A DNA stretch of 47,248 nucleotides from Proteocatella sp049670425. GTDB lineage: Bacteria; Bacillota; Clostridia; Peptostreptococcales; Filifactoraceae. The stretch covers positions 1-47,248 of the forward strand of contig JBATTG010000174.1 of the NCBI GenBank assembly GCA_049670425.1, read 5' to 3'. This document shows, one piece after another, positions 18,919 through 27,624 of this stretch (the stretch's first letter is position 1; each line of letters opens with the position of its first letter). Under the pieces are notes generated by a model. It was given only the letters and a program-made list of their open reading frames with translations. It was not told the origin of the DNA and did no database searches. The position numbers and the translations under genes are program-made.

Positions 18919-18961
18919 TAAAAAAACAGGACCTGGTAATTTAACCGGGAACCTGTTTTTG
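18919..18961 (-). terminator. Intrinsic terminator for thiM-thiE
   Basis: On minus, AAAAACAGG...CCTGTTTTT with an inner CCCGGTTAAATTACCAGG pairing, then T-rich sequence. It lies 35 bases past the thiE stop. Confidence 0.85.
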
Positions 18962-18995
18962 TCAGTTTTGCCGCTGTTACGGGCACATAGTTTCT

Positions 18996-19637
18996 TTATA
19001 TTTCCGTAATTTTTCTGGAGAGTTCCAGAAGCTCGACTGACGCCCCTGAAATATCTGATTTGGAGAGAATAGCTGATATTACAGCCACTCCGTCGAGCCC
19101 CATTCCGCAAAGCTCATGAATATTTTTTTCGCTTATTCCGCCAATTGCGACCACAGGAATATTTACGGCTCTGCATATCTCCGCTACTGTGTTAGCGTCA
19201 ACATCATCGGCATCGTTTTTTGTTCCTGTTGGAAATACGGCTCCTACTCCAAGGTAGTCGGCTCCCTGTTTTTGTGCCAAAAGTGCCTGCTGCACGCTCT
19301 GTACCGATACCCCTAGAATTTTAGCTTCCCCAATCAGGCTCCTTACATCCTTTGCACTCATGTCGCTTTGACCGACGTGGACTCCGTCTGCATCTGCTTC
19401 AAGAGCCGCCCTTATGTCATCATTTACTACAAATGGTATTTTGTATCTATCCGTAATTTTTTTTATATTTTTTGCCTCTGCTGCAAGTTCCTCTGAGCAT
19501 ATATCCTTGTTCCTGAGCTGGACAAAAGTTACGCCACCTCTTACGGCTTCTTCGACCTGCGATTCCAGAGTTTTTCCTTTCAGCCATGCATTGTCGGTTA
19601 CGAGATACAGCTGCATCGTTTTTTTATCTATTTTCAA
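18996..19637 (-). CDS. thiE: Thiamine-phosphate synthase
   Basis: About 213 residues. It condenses HMP-PP with hydroxyethylthiazole phosphate to give thiamine phosphate. The TIM-barrel motifs are present: YLVTDN, FVQLRNKD, VVNDDIRAALEADADGVHVGQSD, LGVGAVFPTGTKNDA and VVAIGGI. The start is uncertain. The TTG at 19637 is six bases after GGCGGTG, whereas a GTG at 19646 is too close to any ribosome-binding site and an ATG at 19616 lacks one. The coding region overlaps the end of thiM, so the two are translationally coupled. Both are under the upstream TPP riboswitch. Confidence 0.95.
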   Translation of the reverse strand: MKIDKKTMQLYLVTDNAWLKGKTLESQVEEAVRGGVTFVQLRNKDICSEELAAEAKNIKKITDRYKIPFVVNDDIRAALEADADGVHVGQSDMSAKDVRSLIGEAKILGVSVQSVQQALLAQKQGADYLGVGAVFPTGTKNDADDVDANTVAEICRAVNIPVVAIGGISEKNIHELCGMGLDGVAVISAILSKSDISGASVELLELSRKITEI

Positions 19638-20448
19638 TTTTTGCACCGCCTTCGAGTATCTCCCTGTTCATCTTGCTCATGAAGTCTATCAGAAGCATTC
19701 TGTAGGTATTTGTCCCTGCGTCCAGTTGCTGAAGTCTTTCAAAGGCCAGCTCTCCGCAAAGTCCCATAGCCGCTGTTGCCGTCGCTGCCGCCTCAAGAGG
19801 CTTGCTTGGATTTGCTCCCGTATAGCTTCCGATTACAGCTGTCAGCATGCATCCGGTTCCTGTTACGTTTGACATCATCGGATGACCATTTCCTATTATA
19901 TATGCTTTATCAGAATCTGCCACGATGTCCGTTTCTCCCGTTATGGCAATAACTGCTCCTGTTTTTTTACTGAGTTTTTTTGCAAATTCTATTACCGAAT
20001 CCAGATTGTCCGCTGTAACCATGTCTGCCGCGTCGGCGTCAACGCCCTTTGTAGTTGCGCTTCCCTCTGCAATAAATTTTATTTCTGATATGTTTCCTCT
20101 TATTACGCTGAAGCTGATTTCTTCGAGCAGTTTCATAGTCGTATTATTTCTAAATTCTGATGCTCCTGCTCCTACTGGATCTAGTATTACCGGATGTCCA
20201 AGCTCGTTGGACTTTTTCCCTGCCAGTATCATAGCTTCTACCGTGCGCTTGTTAAGGGTTCCTATGTTTATTACAAGGGCTGAGCATATGGAAGTGATGT
20301 CTTCTACCTCATCTGAATCGTCTGCCATTATAGGAGAACTTCCCGATGCCAGTATTATATTTGCACAGTCATTTACGGTTACATAGTTTGTTATTGAGTG
20401 AACAAGTACCTTGTTTTCCTCTACATTTCGCAGTATTTCTTCTATCAT
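19624..20448 (-). CDS. thiM: Hydroxyethylthiazole kinase
   Basis: 274 residues from the ATG at 20448, which follows AAGGAG by seven bases. An upstream open extension to 20514 runs through the riboswitch terminator and is rejected. It phosphorylates salvaged hydroxyethylthiazole for ThiE. Family features are NYVTVNDCANIILASGSSP, VILDPVGAGAS, and the catalytic NVTGTGCMLTAVIG with its conserved Cys. It is the first gene of the thiM-thiE salvage operon. No thiD, thiC or thiG is nearby. Confidence 0.96.
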   Translation of the reverse strand: MIEEILRNVEENKVLVHSITNYVTVNDCANIILASGSSPIMADDSDEVEDITSICSALVINIGTLNKRTVEAMILAGKKSNELGHPVILDPVGAGASEFRNNTTMKLLEEISFSVIRGNISEIKFIAEGSATTKGVDADAADMVTADNLDSVIEFAKKLSKKTGAVIAITGETDIVADSDKAYIIGNGHPMMSNVTGTGCMLTAVIGSYTGANPSKPLEAAATATAAMGLCGELAFERLQQLDAGTNTYRMLLIDFMSKMNREILEGGAKIENR

Positions 20449-20479
20449 TTTGTCTTTCTCCTTCGTATATTTTTTAATT

Positions 20480-20517
20480 AAAAAAAGTGAGCCATGCCTC
20501 GCAGCATATCCCACTCA
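20480..20517 (-). terminator. Riboswitch expression-platform terminator
   Basis: On minus, GAGTGGGATATGC pairs with GCATGGCTCACTT (one mismatch, some G-T pairs) around a TGCGAG-type loop, followed by seven T. It lies between the TPP aptamer and thiM, as expected for transcriptional control. Confidence 0.88.
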
Positions 20518-20538
20518 AATTTACGATTTTTGTGTTTT

Positions 20539-20625
20539 ATCCCTACGTTGGCATTATCCAAATCAGGTTCAAGGGTCGAAATCCTGTGATTTCCTCTCAG
20601 CCTGCACGCAAGCTCCCCTACTTTA
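20539..20625 (-). promoter_or_regulatory. TPP (THI-box) riboswitch
   Basis: The minus strand carries the classic TPP aptamer sequence: GGGGAGCTTGCG, GCTGAGAGG, ACCCTTGAACCTGAT, and TGGATAATGCCAACGTAGGGA. Binding of thiamine pyrophosphate would favour the terminator at 20480-20517 and shut off thiM-thiE. Confidence 0.97.
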
Positions 20626-20692
20626 TGAAGTTTTTTTCATTGTATAGCTTTTTTCTATATTTGTAAATAGCTATGCGCAGATATTGAAATAT

Positions 20693-20740
20693 TTGTCACA
20701 AAAATTGTCTTAGTTTTACAATTTGTCATTGGTTTTGTCA
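20693..20740. promoter_or_regulatory. TTGTCA repeats upstream of the nhaC sigma-54 promoter (candidate activator sites)
   Basis: TTGTCA occurs at 20693-20698, 20723-20728 and 20735-20740. Partial copies (TTGTC) lie at 20705 and 20762, and TTGACA lies at 20818. The first two full copies are 30 bp apart, the same spacing as the palindromes upstream of the divergent sigma-54 activator gene. They lie 120-190 bp upstream of the -24/-12 promoter, a normal distance for enhancer sites. Confidence 0.5.
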
Positions 20741-20857
20741 ATTTTTCTTTTATTTGCCAAATTGTCTATATTGCAAAGTTGCTCTATTGCTTCCATACTT
20801 ATTGGCAGCACTGGATATTGACAGAATTTTGAGTTAATTGTTCCAAATAGCATTTAT

Positions 20858-20873
20858 TGGCATGAATAGTGCT
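20858..20873 (+). promoter_or_regulatory. Sigma-54 (-24/-12) promoter of the NhaC-type gene
   Basis: TGGCATGAATAGTGCT has GG (20859-20860), exactly ten bases, then GC (20871-20872), matching the TGGCAC-N5-TTGC consensus well. The predicted start site is about 30 bases upstream of the ATG at 20915. Confidence 0.75.
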
Positions 20874-20914
20874 AAATATAAGGTATAAAAAACTTTATAT
20901 AAGGAGGAACATCT

Positions 20915-22504
20915 ATGGAAGCTTCTTACGGAATTTTGTGTTTACTTCCACCTATCGTTGCAATAACTCTCTGTTTTGTCACAAAACAGGTGTTAATTTC
21001 ACTTTTCGCTGGTTTATTTACTGGCGCGCTTGTTATTTCTGGTTGGAATCCTATTGGCGGTGTTACATATTCACTTTCAACCATAATTAACAATATGACT
21101 GATCCATCCAATGCAATGCTACTTTTATTTACAATGTTCATGGGGGTTGGAATCTCTTTTATCTGGAGACTTGGAGGCAGTTTTGCACTTGCAGAGGCTG
21201 CTAAAAAAAGATTCAAGAGTCGCCGCTCTGTATGCCTTGCAACCTGGGGGCTTGGAATGGGAACTTCCATCAATGACTGCCTGGTTGCAGCGGTTGACGG
21301 AAATGTGTTCAGGGATATATGCAAGGAGTATCGAATCTCTTCAGAAAAATTCTCCTATGTCCTTGACTCTACAGCGGCTCCGGCGGCAGCAATCTTCATC
21401 TCTGACTGGATTGCATATCAGATAGGCATGATTGGTCAGGGTCTTGATATCGCTGGAATCACTACAGTTCAACCTGTTTCAGCCTATATCCAGAGTATTC
21501 CTTTTAACATGTATTCCATCCTTACTTTGATATTCGTTGGAATCCTCATGTACAATGGAAAAGATTATGGTCCCATGCTTAAGGCTGAGATGCGCTGCAT
21601 GACTACCGGCGAATTTACAAGAGAAGGTGCATCTCCGATGCTCAACGTCGGCTCCGATCTTGGCGAACCCAAGAAAACTAAGCCTATGATTAAATCATTT
21701 GTACTTCCTATCGTTTTTTCTCTTGCCACTATACTTATAGGAATCTACTGGACTGGCAAAGAAGCTGCTCCTCAGGGAATCATGGCATTGCTTGAAGCTT
21801 GCGATGCAAGATCGGCTTTGCTTTGGGGGTCGTTTGTAATGGCTCTTACTGGAATTATCATAGCTCTTTCAAGCAAGATTATGACTTTTGAAGAGACTAT
21901 GACCTGCATAGTCGATGGCTTCAAGCTTATGGTACTTACTGGCGCTATCCTTATCATGGCCTGGTCTCTTGGCTCTATTACCAAAGAACTCGGGCTTGCT
22001 CAGTATGTTATCCATCTTATTGGCAACAATATTCCATTTGGATTCTTGCCACCAATTGTACTTCTTCTTTCTATCGGCGTTGCCTTTGCAACTGGAACTT
22101 CATGGGGTACTATGGCTATAATGACTCCTCTTGCCATTCCTCTTGCTTACTCTTTAACAGGTGATGTTACCGTGGCAATAGCCATGTCAGGAGCTGTTCT
22201 TTCCGGTGCCATCCTTGGCGACCATGCTTCTCCGGTTTCTGATACTACTGTAATGGCTTCCATATTCTCTGGAGCCGACCATATAGACCATGTTCAGACT
22301 CAGCTTCCATACGCTCTTACTGTGGGCGGGGTTATAGCAGTACTTTACACAATATACGGATTTACAAGGTTAAGCCCGTTCGTATTGCTTCCAATAGGTG
22401 TCGTTATGCTGATTGCACTTCAAAATGTGCTTCATAAGTATTATATTAAAAAGTATGACATGGATGAAAATTATTCTGACTCCATGAAAAAAGAGGTAAT
22501 TTAA
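20915..22504 (+). CDS. NhaC-family Na+/H+ antiporter or Na+-coupled organic-acid/amino-acid transporter
   Basis: 529 residues, about 11-12 membrane helices, start behind AAGGAGG. It has the NhaC-family features GTSINDCLVAAVDG with conserved polar residues, STAAPAAAIFISDWIA, ATGTSWGTMAIMTPLAIPLA and ILGDHASPVSDTTVM. Members range from Na+/H+ exchange to solute/H+ or Na+ exchange (for example MleN), and related genes sit in clostridial amino-acid fermentation operons. The sigma-54 promoter and the convergent catabolic operon suggest it brings in that pathway's substrate or handles its ion balance. That role is inferred. Confidence 0.88.
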   Translation: MEASYGILCLLPPIVAITLCFVTKQVLISLFAGLFTGALVISGWNPIGGVTYSLSTIINNMTDPSNAMLLLFTMFMGVGISFIWRLGGSFALAEAAKKRFKSRRSVCLATWGLGMGTSINDCLVAAVDGNVFRDICKEYRISSEKFSYVLDSTAAPAAAIFISDWIAYQIGMIGQGLDIAGITTVQPVSAYIQSIPFNMYSILTLIFVGILMYNGKDYGPMLKAEMRCMTTGEFTREGASPMLNVGSDLGEPKKTKPMIKSFVLPIVFSLATILIGIYWTGKEAAPQGIMALLEACDARSALLWGSFVMALTGIIIALSSKIMTFEETMTCIVDGFKLMVLTGAILIMAWSLGSITKELGLAQYVIHLIGNNIPFGFLPPIVLLLSIGVAFATGTSWGTMAIMTPLAIPLAYSLTGDVTVAIAMSGAVLSGAILGDHASPVSDTTVMASIFSGADHIDHVQTQLPYALTVGGVIAVLYTIYGFTRLSPFVLLPIGVVMLIALQNVLHKYYIKKYDMDENYSDSMKKEVI

Positions 22505-22550
22505 AAAAAATATACTCACCCCCTGTGTTTCAAAGGGTGAGTATATTTTT
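22503..22550. terminator. Bidirectional terminator between nhaC-like gene and the ATP-NAD kinase operon
   Basis: AAAAATATACTCACCC pairs with GGGTGAGTATATTTTT around a 13-base loop. It is A/T-flanked on both sides and both flanking genes run toward it. Confidence 0.95.
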
Positions 22551-22555
22551 GTCTG

Positions 22556-23665
22556 CTATGTCACTTTATATACCACATATTCTTTGTAACCCGTAACTAC
22601 ATTTACATAACCTTTCAGATTTTCATCGGTCTGCCTGTCGCCGGTGTCTACTATGAACGGTCTGCCTCGAAGTTCTGCCAGTTTATTTTTGCCTGCCATT
22701 ACTATTATATTTTTCCTGTCAATATGTCTGAGAACATCGCTGCTGAGCTGCTGATTTCCTCTTCCGAGTATTATCCCCTGCCCCCCTATTGGCGTAAGAA
22801 CAAGCTTTATCTTTTCTTTTGGAAACCCTTCCATGAGTCTTAATATGTCACACTCTCCAAGGTCTTTTCCTGCCAGTTTTCGGTTCAATACACAGTCAAG
22901 GCCAATGAGAGTTCCCTTGAGATGCAAAGTCTTCATTATGCAGCTCGTAGTCGACCCTGGACCTATGAGGTAGAGCGTGCCGGGCTCCATGTTGTCAGTC
23001 ACATCCCATGCCATGGATTGCTGATTGGCCTTGTCTGAAGGAAGGCTTCCCGATTTCTTGCCCTGAAGCAGCTTGTTGTCAAATGGCACATCCATATAGC
23101 CATACAGCTTTGATGACACGATTTCCCTTCGGTACAGCTCTTCGTCTATATCCATTACTTCTGCCTGCTTTATCCCTCTTAGTTCTCCGAGTATGAATTT
23201 TTTGGTTATCATGCCTGCCGCTTCCGGTTTTTGCGCAAACACACCCGAATGTATCTTCACTCCCGCCGGGATGCCGATAACCGGAACTTTCCCCTGCGTC
23301 GCATCGAGTACGTCCCTTGCTGTGCCGTCTCCACCTGCAAATACTATGAGATCGACGTTTCTTTTTACCAATTCCCTGCACAGGATTTTTGTATCCTCAG
23401 AAGTGCAAGTCCTGGGAATTCTGATTAGTGCAGGACTGATACCTGCCAAAAGAGCTTCATCTTCTCCAAGGTTTCCTCCTGCGCAGTAAAGCTCGAAGCG
23501 GTCTTTTATTTCTGCTATTATTTGAAGCATTGCGACCGCCCTGTCTGGCGACCGAGGTATTGCTCCCATTCTTATCGCTTCCTCCAGAAGATTGTCAGTT
23601 CCCTTGAGACCGACTCTTCCTCCCATTCCTGCAATGGGATTTACTATAAGTCCTATTTTTTTCAT
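22556..23665 (-). CDS. ATP-NAD kinase family protein (AcoX-like)
   Basis: 369 residues from the ATG at 23665, where the family start MKKIGLIVNPIAGMGGRVGLKG aligns and AGGTGG lies just upstream. A longer reading to 23701 has no good site. The diagnostic NAD-kinase motif is FAGGDGTARDV (near residue 105), and GPGSTT lies later. AcoX-type proteins accompany catabolic operons such as acetoin cleavage and may supply NADP+. It is last in the SDR-gcvPA-gcvPB operon, so its role here is probably cofactor supply for the dehydrogenase or decarboxylase steps. Confidence 0.85.
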   Translation of the reverse strand: MKKIGLIVNPIAGMGGRVGLKGTDNLLEEAIRMGAIPRSPDRAVAMLQIIAEIKDRFELYCAGGNLGEDEALLAGISPALIRIPRTCTSEDTKILCRELVKRNVDLIVFAGGDGTARDVLDATQGKVPVIGIPAGVKIHSGVFAQKPEAAGMITKKFILGELRGIKQAEVMDIDEELYRREIVSSKLYGYMDVPFDNKLLQGKKSGSLPSDKANQQSMAWDVTDNMEPGTLYLIGPGSTTSCIMKTLHLKGTLIGLDCVLNRKLAGKDLGECDILRLMEGFPKEKIKLVLTPIGGQGIILGRGNQQLSSDVLRHIDRKNIIVMAGKNKLAELRGRPFIVDTGDRQTDENLKGYVNVVTGYKEYVVYKVT

Positions 23666-23761
23666 CTGCCACCTGTTTTTTCCGTATATGGTAAGCGACA
23701 TAGAGTTTTTCTATGCCGCCTGCCTGAATTTACAATTTAATTTAAAGTTGGAGTTTAAGAA

Positions 23762-25318
23762 TTATTTGTATTTTTTATTGTACATCCTCCATGTTATTGC
23801 CCATTTATCAGGATCATCCATTCCCGATTCGTCTACCTGGTGGGATACACTCCTGTGCGGTGCGTTTTCAAAAATTGATGGATTTTCGTAAGCTTCGTTG
23901 AACACGTGCTTCAAGATGGCTATATACTCGTCCAGATCTGCCTTTGACGGTGTCTCTGTAGGTTCCAGGGTCATTGGTTCTGGAATATAGTATGGATGAT
24001 GGCTTGTCCAGTAGTGAGTTCCAAAATCCATCATTCTTCTTTGCACATCTCCTGAGCTTATTCCAGTTTCGTCAAACATTTTTTCAAGGGTATATCTTAC
24101 CTGCTCTATCCTTTGTTTTCCTTTTATATATGGCGCATCCACGCAATCTATTTCCATAAGTTTTTTAAACATGTAGTTGTTGTTAAGTACGGCAACTTTG
24201 GCTACTTCGTAAAGACCTTCGCCTCCAAGGCTCCTCATCCAGGAGTATGCCTTAAGGACTACCTGCGCCACTCCGCTGAAGCTTCTTATTTTTCCAATGG
24301 AGTCTGGAAGATCGTAATTCAAGGTATAATCAGAACCGTCGAATTCTACAAGCGGCGCCGGAAGGAATTTCACAAGTTCTTTCTTGACCCCAAGTGCTCC
24401 GCATGCCGGACCTCCGCATCCATGAGGTGTTGAAAATGTTTTGTGAAGATTGAAGAAGCACATGTCAAATCCCGCTTCTTTTGCTCTTGTTACTCCCAAC
24501 AGCCCGTTAGCATTTGCCTGGTCGTAGCAGCACAGACCTCCATTTTCATGCACAAGCTTTGTAAATTCGAGCACATGTTTGTTGTATACCCCTGTGTCTT
24601 CAGGATTGGCTATGAAAAAAGCTGCGGTTCGCTCTGATACTGCGGCTTTGAAAGCTTCCAAATCCGGATAACCTTCTTCATCTGGGAATATATATTTTAT
24701 TTTATAACCTGCTACTGCTGGCGCGGCTGCATCTGATGGATGTGAATATATCGTGGTTATTATTTCATCCCGTTGCCCGGCATCGCCGTTTTTTTCATGA
24801 TAGGCTCTTACCAGCGCTGCCATTGCATATATGGCCTGGCTTCCGCCTGATGGCTGAAAAGTAAATCTGTCCATTCCAGATATTGCCTGAAGAGACTTGT
24901 CAGTTTTATAAAGTACTTCCAATATGCCCTGTGTCGTTGAAGGGTCCTGCTCTGGATGAAGCTCGGTTATTTTTGAACTTCTTGCAATCACTTCGTTTAT
25001 TTTAGGGCTGTACTTTACGGTACATGTTCCCTGGCCTATTTCAAGATTTACATCGGCTCCCAGAGTCTCCTGTGAAAGCCTTGTATAGTGGCGAAGAACT
25101 CTGTGCTGCGCTACTTCGGGAAGTTCCGGAGCCTGTTTTCTTCTCATGAACTCCGGTATTGAAGACAGACCGTCTCCTATCTGGCTCTCTATTTCTTTGC
25201 CTGCATTTGGTACTATTATTCCTCTTTCTCCTGGAGTGCTAAGTTCAAATATTATCGGCTCGTCCCACTTTGCCTGATGAAAATCTCTTACAACTTTGCT
25301 TCTGTCGATTCTTTTCAT
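23762..25318 (-). CDS. Divergent GcvPB-like PLP enzyme (glycine dehydrogenase subunit 2 homologue)
   Basis: 518 residues. It has the fold and PLP lysine of the glycine-cleavage P-protein: NLHKTFSTPHG with Lys about residue 293, and the upstream CCYDQAN that contacts PLP. Several normally constant motifs differ. The usual GSCTMKYNP is GTCTVKYSPK, the usual QPAAGAHGE is QPSGGSQAIYA, AHGTNPASA is SHPSDAAAPA, and HGGGGPG is HGCGGPACG. It follows the GcvPA-like gene by one base. No gcvT or gcvH is nearby. It may decarboxylate an amino acid other than glycine, or use a different acceptor. That is inference from the substitutions and context. Confidence 0.8.
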   Translation of the reverse strand: MKRIDRSKVVRDFHQAKWDEPIIFELSTPGERGIIVPNAGKEIESQIGDGLSSIPEFMRRKQAPELPEVAQHRVLRHYTRLSQETLGADVNLEIGQGTCTVKYSPKINEVIARSSKITELHPEQDPSTTQGILEVLYKTDKSLQAISGMDRFTFQPSGGSQAIYAMAALVRAYHEKNGDAGQRDEIITTIYSHPSDAAAPAVAGYKIKYIFPDEEGYPDLEAFKAAVSERTAAFFIANPEDTGVYNKHVLEFTKLVHENGGLCCYDQANANGLLGVTRAKEAGFDMCFFNLHKTFSTPHGCGGPACGALGVKKELVKFLPAPLVEFDGSDYTLNYDLPDSIGKIRSFSGVAQVVLKAYSWMRSLGGEGLYEVAKVAVLNNNYMFKKLMEIDCVDAPYIKGKQRIEQVRYTLEKMFDETGISSGDVQRRMMDFGTHYWTSHHPYYIPEPMTLEPTETPSKADLDEYIAILKHVFNEAYENPSIFENAPHRSVSHQVDESGMDDPDKWAITWRMYNKKYK

Positions 25319-25319
25319 T

Positions 25320-26723
25320 TTAGCACTCTCCTTTCACTGCAGCTTCAAGCGCTCTTACCAATTTATCAAGGTCTTCCTTGTCATGGACTTCCGTTACGCA
25401 GTAAAGCGCACACTGCCCCAATTCTGGGAATTCATCCGACAGATCTTTTCCTCCAAATATGTTGTCGGCGATAAGCGCCTTGTTTATTTCAGCTACAGTT
25501 TTTCCTGTTTCGTTGAAATCTACGACAAATTCCTTGAATCCAAAACCGTTCATCTTCAAAGATACCTCAGCTATTTTGGATATTTCCTGTTTTGCATAAA
25601 GGTTTTTTTGAATTATATTCTGGCCTATCTCTTGCATTCCTTTGGGTCCCATAGTTGCAAGGTATACCCCTGCAGTTATTCCCCAAAGAGCAGTCTGGGT
25701 TCCTACATATTCTTTTCCCTTTTCTCTGTGGTGTCCAAATGAGGTCCGGTCATAGGCTACGTCTCCGAAGCCATATTCTCCCTCTTGAGATGTTTTAGCG
25801 ATTCCAAAGAGTCTGGATGGATATTCCATTACGTAGCGTTCTTCATCCATGGTGGCCATGAATCCGCCCTGTCCTCCGCCGTAGTTCATGTGGATTCCAA
25901 GCGGCTGAAGATCTCCGCATATTATGTTCGCGCCATATGCTCTTGGGGATTCTAGTACTCCCAGAGAAATCGGGTCTACGCCTACTACCAGCTCGGCTTT
26001 TGCACCATGAGTAATCTGCGCTATTTCTTTTCCCTGAGTTTCTACAAATCCAAGATATGATGGATTTTCAAAATAAACGGCTGCTGTATTTCCTGTTATT
26101 TTAGCTTTTAAGTCCTGCAGATTCATAAGCCCTGTATCCATATCATAATCCACTTTTATTATATTCAAATCTGATTTGCAGTAGTTAATCATGGACTTTA
26201 ATCTATCAGGAGCAATTGTGCCTGCTACAAGCACATCTTTTTTCTGTGTCATCCTGCCTGCCATGCGAATCGATGTGGCCGCAGCCTGAGACCAGTCCAT
26301 AGTCGGCACATTCACCGCTTCCATGTCTACGAGTTCGGCCATCATGCTCTGATATTCAAACAGTGTCTGGAATCTTCCAAAGTCATTGTATGGTTCTCCG
26401 CCGTACGCCGTCAAAAACTCGCCTCTGCTGTTTATTTCATCGCATATTGCCGGTACATAGTGCGGCCAGCAGCCCGCTCCAAGGAAACACAGATTTTCAG
26501 TGCAGTCCTTGTTTTTATTTAATATGGACATCATATGGCGTTTTAATTCAAATTCAGACGGTATCGCCTCTTCCATATCCATTGGCGCCTTGAGCTTTAT
26601 TTCATCAGGAATCTCTGCATGAAGGTCCTCAAGGCTTTTCAAACCCAGATACTCAAGCATTTCCTTTTGAACCTGTGGATTTGAATTTGGTATATATGGA
26701 TGGTTTTTAAATCCTCTCATCAT
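25320..26723 (-). CDS. Divergent GcvPA-like protein (glycine dehydrogenase subunit 1 homologue)
   Basis: 467 residues, start behind AGGAGG. It has the overall order of GcvPA: HPYIPNSNPQVQKEMLEYLG, FLGAGCWPHYVPA, RGEFLTAYGGEPYNDFG, FEYQSMMAELVDM, GVDPISLG, GGGQGGFMA and EYPSRLFG. Key stretches differ from ordinary GcvPA, for example GAGCWPHY for GAGAYDHY, YGGEPYNDFGRFQT for YTPYQPEISQGTLQ, and PTMDWSQAAATS for the usual SMYDGATA. In the family this subunit pairs with GcvPB to form the active PLP site. The partner gene follows immediately, so the two must form one enzyme. Confidence 0.8.
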   Translation of the reverse strand: MMRGFKNHPYIPNSNPQVQKEMLEYLGLKSLEDLHAEIPDEIKLKAPMDMEEAIPSEFELKRHMMSILNKNKDCTENLCFLGAGCWPHYVPAICDEINSRGEFLTAYGGEPYNDFGRFQTLFEYQSMMAELVDMEAVNVPTMDWSQAAATSIRMAGRMTQKKDVLVAGTIAPDRLKSMINYCKSDLNIIKVDYDMDTGLMNLQDLKAKITGNTAAVYFENPSYLGFVETQGKEIAQITHGAKAELVVGVDPISLGVLESPRAYGANIICGDLQPLGIHMNYGGGQGGFMATMDEERYVMEYPSRLFGIAKTSQEGEYGFGDVAYDRTSFGHHREKGKEYVGTQTALWGITAGVYLATMGPKGMQEIGQNIIQKNLYAKQEISKIAEVSLKMNGFGFKEFVVDFNETGKTVAEINKALIADNIFGGKDLSDEFPELGQCALYCVTEVHDKEDLDKLVRALEAAVKGEC

Positions 26724-26741
26724 TTACTTCCTCCTTTATAG

Positions 26742-27536
26742 TTAAGCGATTCCGCCCCCGTCTACTACCAATGCCGCTCCTGTAACCCAGCTCGAAAGGT
26801 CGCTTGCCAGATACAGTACTGCGTTTGCAATGTCTTCAGGCATGCCTATTCTTGCAAGCGGTCTTCCGTTTCCGCAATCTTCAAGATATTCCTGCTGCGA
26901 ATTTTCATCCTTTACAAGCCCCGTTTGAACCCCTTCATCCCTGAGCATTGCTGTATCCGTATCCCCCGGGTTCACGCTGTTTACTCTTATCTTTTTTCCG
27001 CCGTGATCTATTGCCATGGCTCTTGTCACGTTTACGATTCCTCCCTTTACCGCGCAGTAAGCCGCTGCCATATCTCCGCCCTTAATGCCCCATCCTGAAC
27101 CTGTATTTATAATGCTTCCGCCCCCGAGCGCTTCCATAACGGGTATTGTATGTTTCGAGAATAAAAACAGACCCTTAAGCCCTACATCAAGAACAAAATC
27201 CCACTCCTTTTCCGAAAGATCCACTACCGTCTTTCTCACTGTAACCCCGGCATTGTTAAAAAGAATATCTATCCTCCCGAATTTTTCTTTTACTGCATCT
27301 ACCGTAGCCTTTACCTGAGCTTCATCTCTGACGTCACATTTGAAAAATTCTGCCGCTCTTCCTTCTCGTCTTATTTCCTGCGCCTTTTCCTCAGCGCAAT
27401 CACTTACGTCCACCATTGCCACCGTTGCCCCATATGCCGAAAGAAGCTGTGCGGTTCCAAGCCCGATTCCTGAACCAGCTCCTGTTACTATGGCTACTCT
27501 GCCTGTCAAATCTAATAAATCTTTTTTGTACAACAT
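26742..27536 (-). CDS. Short-chain dehydrogenase/reductase (SDR)
   Basis: 264 residues, classical SDR. TGAGSGIGLGTAQ binds NAD(P), VDVSD has the acidic residue after beta-2 that favours NAD+, NNAG is present, and the catalytic Ser (INTGSGWG) and Y-x-x-x-K (YCAVKGG) are intact. It ends in the usual VTGAALVVDGG. It is the first gene after a sigma-54 promoter and its start has AGGAGG. It probably oxidises or reduces a hydroxyl or keto group of the pathway's substrate. The compound is unknown. Confidence 0.92.
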   Translation of the reverse strand: MLYKKDLLDLTGRVAIVTGAGSGIGLGTAQLLSAYGATVAMVDVSDCAEEKAQEIRREGRAAEFFKCDVRDEAQVKATVDAVKEKFGRIDILFNNAGVTVRKTVVDLSEKEWDFVLDVGLKGLFLFSKHTIPVMEALGGGSIINTGSGWGIKGGDMAAAYCAVKGGIVNVTRAMAIDHGGKKIRVNSVNPGDTDTAMLRDEGVQTGLVKDENSQQEYLEDCGNGRPLARIGMPEDIANAVLYLASDLSSWVTGAALVVDGGGIA

Positions 27537-27608
27537 TTTGAATTCCTCCTATGTATTTTAGTTTTAGTTATAGTTTTGCAGTTTTTACTGTCTCCTGCTG
27601 AATATGTT

Positions 27609-27624
27609 TGCATAAAGCATGCCA
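27609..27624 (-). promoter_or_regulatory. Sigma-54 (-24/-12) promoter of the SDR-gcvPA-gcvPB-kinase operon
   Basis: On minus, TGGCATGCTTTATGCA has GG-N10-GC spacing. A perfect 14-bp palindrome TGCCAATATTGGCA (27620-27633) overlaps the -24 side. The predicted start site lies about 60 bases upstream of the SDR ATG. Confidence 0.8.

Noticed and set aside
20449..20514. N-terminal extension of ThiM
   Set aside because: It would be encoded by the riboswitch terminator. The ATG at 20448 has a good AAGGAG site and matches the family start.
20808..20823. A second sigma-54 promoter (TTGGCAGCACTGGATATTG)
   Set aside because: The GG is not followed by GC at the required ten-base spacing. The match at 20858-20873 is correct and closer to the gene.
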